A DNA stretch of 64,000 nt from Maridesulfovibrio bastinii DSM 16055 (GTDB taxonomy: Bacteria; Desulfobacterota; Desulfovibrionia; Desulfovibrionales; Desulfovibrionaceae), in contig NZ_AUCX01000023.1 of assembly GCF_000429985.1 (NCBI RefSeq), positions 1 through 64,000 on the forward strand. Direction: 5' to 3'. Position numbers and translations under genes: made by a program. Shown one piece after another: positions 60,343 through 64,000 of this stretch (positions are counted from its first letter, which is position 1; each line of letters starts with the position of its first letter). The notes under the pieces were generated by a model. It made no database searches. It saw only the letters and a list, made by a program, of their open reading frames with translations, and had not been told where the DNA came from.

Positions 60343-61683
60343 TTACTTTATCCGATAGCAGGTAGCGTACTTTCTATTTGGATGTATTCTACCCTGCTTT
60401 TCCAATTTTCTGGCAAAAGCATCTGTAGCAGAAACAATATCTTTGTCTCCATGAATGAGAGGACGGTCAGAACCCCAAGAGTCAAGCATATCCGGGTCCT
60501 TAACAGATAAATGTACAATTGATGAAAAGAAGCGACGAAGATTTGTAAGCAAAAGATAAGGTTCCTGATCCCTTGATAAATTCAAACCTTCCATACTCTC
60601 AAAAGAAACATCAAACGGTTCCTGAATCTCTTTGCCAAATACTAAATCATCGTTCCATAGATACCTTGTATTCAATGATTTAGTCTGCTCGGTGACATGG
60701 CGTGCATAAGAACTTGGGGAACCAATATGAATGTTGTAGAAGCCTTCTAACGCATTGCCAAAACAGATTTTTAAATACTCATCAAGTTCTTTGAAGTAGA
60801 CACCACCGTCTCTTTCAACCAAGTCAAAATTATATGAAATACCTTTGTTTTCAGGCATTGAAAGCAAAGATAGCATTGTAAAAATTTCTTCTGCTGTTCC
60901 GGGACCGCCTGGATGAACTTTTCCCCTGTGTGAAGCCCTGATAAAAGCTTCCATCCGTTCTTCAATAGTCGGAAATGTTACCAGCTTGGTTACCAATTCA
61001 TTTGGAGCTTCAGCCGCAAGAATCTTTTTCTCAGAAAAGCCTATAAAATCCCTGCATCCAAATCTTTCGGGAGTACTTTGCTTGGCATAAGCAACTTGAG
61101 CACCCTTAAAAGGAGCCTTCATGATACCAAAACCACAGCCGGTGATATTTTCCATATCCGGCATAAAAAGAGCCATCCAGTATCCAAGCTCTTTTGCAAA
61201 CTCATATTCATCTCTAGGCACCCTGTGTCCACCCCAAGTGAACATTACAAGATCCCTTTCTCCCCTGTACATTACACCTGAATGCTCAACAAACTTTTTA
61301 ATATAAGCTGAGTCACACTTCTCATTGTTTGGTGTTCGGGGAGGAGAAAAAATTATATCACGGATAACTGCTGAAACATGTTCAATGGAACGCCAGATAA
61401 CATTGCGACCATCGTATAAACAATCTGAAGGTACATTCGAACATAAAAGATTTAAATCACCATTTACTCTGGCAATTTCAACCTTCATTTCGCTGAATTT
61501 TTCTCTTATCGCTCTTGTATCATGAACATTATTTTTATGAACATTTATGAGAGCACCGATAATTTCGGTCATACGATTGGATGGATCAGCCAGGCCTAGA
61601 GTGAGTTTCTCCAAGTCCTTAAAGGAAACCGTCTGGGTATCCATTTCCTTATTCAAAATAGGAATAGTTAGCTCTGTTTTCAT
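60343..61683 (-). CDS. ppnN: Pyrimidine/purine nucleotide 5'-monophosphate nucleosidase (PpnN/YgdH)
   Basis: PpnN cleaves nucleoside 5'-monophosphates to base and ribose 5-phosphate and is controlled by (p)ppGpp in E. coli. The 446-residue protein has an N-terminal domain, a LOG-type Rossmann core with VMFTWGGHRVP, GCGFGIMKAPFKGA and the signature KVHPGGPGTAEEIFTMLSLL, then a C-terminal domain (about 340-446). Size and three-domain layout match YgdH rather than the short cytokinin-type LOG proteins. The start at 61683 is chosen because the homologous region begins there; upstream text in that frame is hydrophobic and atypical, and no ribosome site is evident. It is convergent with recQ. Confidence 0.85.
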   Translation of the reverse strand: MKTELTIPILNKEMDTQTVSFKDLEKLTLGLADPSNRMTEIIGALINVHKNNVHDTRAIREKFSEMKVEIARVNGDLNLLCSNVPSDCLYDGRNVIWRSIEHVSAVIRDIIFSPPRTPNNEKCDSAYIKKFVEHSGVMYRGERDLVMFTWGGHRVPRDEYEFAKELGYWMALFMPDMENITGCGFGIMKAPFKGAQVAYAKQSTPERFGCRDFIGFSEKKILAAEAPNELVTKLVTFPTIEERMEAFIRASHRGKVHPGGPGTAEEIFTMLSLLSMPENKGISYNFDLVERDGGVYFKELDEYLKICFGNALEGFYNIHIGSPSSYARHVTEQTKSLNTRYLWNDDLVFGKEIQEPFDVSFESMEGLNLSRDQEPYLLLTNLRRFFSSIVHLSVKDPDMLDSWGSDRPLIHGDKDIVSATDAFARKLEKQGRIHPNRKYATCYRIK

Positions 61684-61931
61684 TATATAAAAATGTAACA
61701 TTTCAAAAAAAAAGGCAACTATTCGCTTAATATTTCTAATAAAAATAAGCCGCATAATAACATTCAAGTCAAATATTAAATTACCGGAATGTTATTATAC
61801 GGCTAAAAATAAAATCTAGCTAATTATTATTAAATTTTTAAGTTTAAAATCTAATTTGTAAAATTTGAGGTAGATTGAGAACACCTTTCAAATGTTAAGG
61901 AGACATGAACTATACCTCAAAAAAGACACAG

Positions 61932-62618
61932 CTAAACGACTTCAAGTCCTTGAGCCTCCATAAGAGGAACAGCGTATTCAATTGATACAGCGTAGGAAAA
62001 ACTTGTTGGCATGCCTCTGTCTTTCTCTTCTACTGGTGAGGCTTCAAAGCTGTCAAATCGCCCACTAACGACACCAAGAACACGCTGATCTTCCATGCTG
62101 ATAAGTGGTGCACCTCTCGAACCGTCCTGAACCCTGCTATCGAAAAGAAATAATCTTGTACCATTAGCAGAAAGAATTTTGGCACTAACTACAGCCTGCT
62201 GTAAGACCTGATTATAGATACACTGAAAGCCAAAAGGAAAGCCCAGACAGGCCACACCAGTACCTGTTGGAATGGCATCAGGTACTCCTATAATATGATC
62301 AGGCATATTTATGCCAACATCATCAGTAAACTCAAGCAAAGCGATATCATGCTCTTTATCAATTTGAGCGATATTTACCGGTACGGCACGAAAAGAAGAG
62401 CTGATCATAGGTAAAAAGTCTTCTTCTGGTGGAACAGAGACTACCATAAGTTCTTTCTGCATAGTAACGGCAGGAGCAATAGCATGCGCAGCTGTAAGTA
62501 GATAACCATCAGGATGAACAACAAAAGTTGTTCCTAAAAATACTAATTGGTTTAGGTCATCCATAAAATACAGGCCCATACAGCCACTGCGATATCTTAA
62601 ATAAATATCTTGAAACAT
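61932..62618 (-). CDS. Trypsin-fold protein lacking the consensus catalytic serine
   Basis: The 228-residue protein has the chymotrypsin/DegP-like layout: FLGTTFVVHPDGYLLTAAHA with His45, DKEHDIALLEF with Asp91, then VQDGSRGAPLI where the usual GNSGGP reads GSRGAP (residues 166-171). The serine position is Arg168, with Ser167 one place earlier. It is therefore probably a pseudo-protease or has a shifted nucleophile. There is no signal peptide, so it is likely cytoplasmic, unusual for HtrA relatives; there is no PDZ domain. The gene lies 25 bases after the betaine-binding protein gene on the same strand, possibly in one operon. Confidence 0.78.
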   Translation of the reverse strand: MFQDIYLRYRSGCMGLYFMDDLNQLVFLGTTFVVHPDGYLLTAAHAIAPAVTMQKELMVVSVPPEEDFLPMISSSFRAVPVNIAQIDKEHDIALLEFTDDVGINMPDHIIGVPDAIPTGTGVACLGFPFGFQCIYNQVLQQAVVSAKILSANGTRLFLFDSRVQDGSRGAPLISMEDQRVLGVVSGRFDSFEASPVEEKDRGMPTSFSYAVSIEYAVPLMEAQGLEVV

Positions 62619-62643
62619 CAGTTAATCTCTCCGATTTTCTATA

Positions 62644-63537
62644 TTATTGAAGCCATGAATTCACATCTTCAGGATGAGCACGCATCCATCTTAAAGCCTT
62701 TTCATAAGGGAAAAGCCCTTCATCCTCTTGAATCCACAGCATAAGCTGCCCCATTTCTTCAGGAGTCCAACTGAATTTATCCAACACCTTATAAACATCA
62801 GGCTCATCATCTTTAAGGCCTTTTCGAGCCATTGTACTGATATACCCGGATTTACCAAAAACATTTTCAGGATCATCAAGAAAATGAAGATTCCAGCGCG
62901 CAAACACCCAGTGAGGACGCCAGCAGGTTACAACCACCCAACGCTGATGCCTGATAGCATGACTTAATTCTGCCACCATTGAAACTTCGCTTCCTGAAAT
63001 CAGTCTAAAAGAATCAGTTAGATCATATTTTCTGATTGCTTCTTTGGTTTTGTGCATTAAGCCTGATCCAGAATCAATTCCAATAATTCTGTGCTTATAT
63101 TTATCTGCCTGTTTTTTTAATTCAGGAATTGACTCAGTATCAATATACGGGCGATTTCGTATCCCTGTACCGGCTGTAAACCGCCCCGCAGTAATTTTAG
63201 GGACGACCAGCCCTATTTTAGTTCCTTCTAAGTTCGGACCGAGGTCATCAATTTTTACCCCGTATTCTTTATAATATTTTTTCTGGGTGTCTGGAAGCCA
63301 GGCTGACAACATAACATCAGCCTTGCCTTCAGCAACCATCTTCCACATATTTTCTGCGTCTGTCTCAACAAGCACACATTTACGTCCCAGTCTCTCCTGC
63401 AAAACAACTTTAACAAGAGTTGCACTTGCAACGGAAGAAGACCAATTAGCATGGACTATTGTTATGGGCTTTTTTTCAGCCAACGCTGCCGTGACAGTGA
63501 GAAGGACAATAAGAAAGGCAACAATAAATACACGCAA
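62644..63537 (-). CDS. Glycine betaine/proline betaine substrate-binding protein (ProX/OpuAC type)
   Basis: The 297-residue protein has a signal peptide (RVFIVAFLIVLLTVTAALAEK) and an OpuAC-type binding fold with ITIVHANWSSSVASATLVKV, ADVMLSAWLPDTQKKYYKEYG and VVTCWRPHWVFARWNLHFLD. The Trp-rich segments form the aromatic box for trimethylammonium ligands. The start is read as TTG at 63537, with AGGAGG 7 bases upstream, which places the signal peptide correctly; an ATG 19 codons upstream overlaps the transporter gene tail and lacks a ribosome site. No ABC permease or ATPase is adjacent. Instead it follows a BCCT transporter gene, so it may feed or sense the same osmolyte. Confidence 0.85.
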   Translation of the reverse strand: MRVFIVAFLIVLLTVTAALAEKKPITIVHANWSSSVASATLVKVVLQERLGRKCVLVETDAENMWKMVAEGKADVMLSAWLPDTQKKYYKEYGVKIDDLGPNLEGTKIGLVVPKITAGRFTAGTGIRNRPYIDTESIPELKKQADKYKHRIIGIDSGSGLMHKTKEAIRKYDLTDSFRLISGSEVSMVAELSHAIRHQRWVVVTCWRPHWVFARWNLHFLDDPENVFGKSGYISTMARKGLKDDEPDVYKVLDKFSWTPEEMGQLMLWIQEDEGLFPYEKALRWMRAHPEDVNSWLQ

Positions 63538-63571
63538 AATAATACCTCCTGTCTTTGCCAATAAATATCTA

Positions 63572-64000
63572 TTACCAGAGACTGCGGCGTCCAAAAGTCT
63601 TAGCCTTGGATAACGGTTTATTTTTCAATCTGAACTGTGATGGTTTCTTCGATAAATCCATACTGAATTCTTGTGGTCCGGTGTATTCTTTTAGTCCCTT
63701 ATATAGCGAGTAACACAACCCGAGTAGAATTAATGCAAAGGGCAATCCTGTGGTTATGGTTGCTGTCTGCAAAGCGACTAGTCCTCCGCCGGCAAGCAGA
63801 ACGGCAGCAACTACCCCCTCAAGTATTGCCCAGAAAAGGCGGGATAAAACAGGCGGATTAGGGTCTCCACCGGAAGTAATAATGTCTATGACCATAGACC
63901 CAGAGTCCGAAGAAGTAATAAAGAATGTCATTACGACCACGACCCCGAGGAAACAGGTTACTCCGCTCAGAGGGAAATTCTCCAACATTACGAAAAGAGA
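63572..64000 (-). CDS. BCCT-family betaine/choline transporter, C-terminal part (cut by window edge)
   Basis: The frame is open to the window end and encodes 142 residues of C-terminal sequence. It has TFFITSSDSGSMVIDIITSGG (the BCCT motif, in two readable parts), then two hydrophobic helices (AILEGVVAAVLLAGGGLVAL and TTGLPFALILLGLCYSLYKG) and a charged cytoplasmic tail. BCCT carriers import glycine betaine, choline or carnitine with Na+ or H+. The N-terminal part lies beyond the window. The gene lies 34 bases ahead of the betaine-binding protein gene on the same strand, so both respond to salt stress, as expected in a marine bacterium. Confidence 0.88.
   Translation of the reverse strand, partial: SLFVMLENFPLSGVTCFLGVVVVMTFFITSSDSGSMVIDIITSGGDPNPPVLSRLFWAILEGVVAAVLLAGGGLVALQTATITTGLPFALILLGLCYSLYKGLKEYTGPQEFSMDLSKKPSQFRLKNKPLSKAKTFGRRSLW

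Noticed and set aside
61905-61985. 26-residue plus-strand frame with AAGGAG and ATG
   Set aside because: It runs antisense into the 3' end of the trypsin-fold gene and has no recognisable features; the ribosome-like site may be chance. A TTTGAGGTA/TACCTCAAA pair (61864-61921) flanks it.
1-64000. CRISPR arrays, prophage, toxin-antitoxin or defence islands, tRNA and rRNA genes
   Set aside because: None was recognised by eye; no repeated spacer pattern, phage genes or cloverleaf-like sequences stood out.

Overview
The window is an AT-rich bacterial chromosome segment, most likely from a marine sulfate reducer of the Desulfovibrio group (Desulfovibrionota). This is an inference. It rests on a periplasmic [NiFe] hydrogenase of the HynBA type with a Tat leader, a Tat-exported binding protein paired with a membrane polyferredoxin, many ferredoxin-type proteins, CheZ beside an atypical PilZ protein, glycine betaine uptake genes and the overall gene repertoire. 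No rRNA, tRNA, CRISPR array, prophage or recognisable defence island was seen. Most of the window is ordinary core genome with accessory patches.

Layout: 1-300 is the tail of an IS1182-type transposase. 388-1731 is UDP-glucose dehydrogenase (minus). 2104-9437 is a dense plus-strand run: pdxJ, acpS, NAD(P)HX repair enzyme, a CBS protein, tsaE, aspartate kinase, citramalate synthase and a metallo-beta-lactamase-fold protein. 9482-15130 is minus: a GH57 glycosidase, a polyferredoxin plus Tat binding-protein pair, and two orphan genes. 15414-22950 is plus: DUF493, ileS, lspA, a divergent Lgt homologue, a small membrane protein, a YbgF-like lipoprotein, a NIL/ferredoxin protein, an atypical PilZ and cheZ. 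23197-30504 is minus: a peptidase T-like enzyme, a C-type-lectin gene remnant, the hynBA/protease/hypC hydrogenase operon, tmk and an HD/OB-fold exoribonuclease-like protein. 30631-33554 is plus: surE, fba and gap.

33638-44299 is the most striking accessory region: a minus-strand cusCBA-type copper/silver efflux operon faces a plus-strand membrane-bound SpoIIE-type phosphatase. The predicted periplasmic sensor of that phosphatase carries a His/Met cluster, and a Met-rich exported small protein follows it. I propose a metal-sensing phosphatase signalling unit coupled to efflux. 45036-48577 is a TPP-riboswitch-controlled thiSGHFE operon with a terminator between the aptamer and thiS. 48784-50595 is an amidoligase plus class I glutamine-amidotransferase pair of unknown product, followed by a hybrid histidine kinase and a lone acyl-CoA dehydratase activase.

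53887-64000 holds an alpha/beta hydrolase, two response regulators (REC-degenerate HD-GYP and REC-HDOD), a universal stress protein, RecQ, PpnN, a trypsin-fold protein lacking the consensus serine, and a glycine-betaine binding protein next to a BCCT transporter that runs off the window.

Starts were moved inward from the longest reading frame wherever a Shine-Dalgarno sequence favoured it. All function calls come from reading motifs by eye, with no database search.
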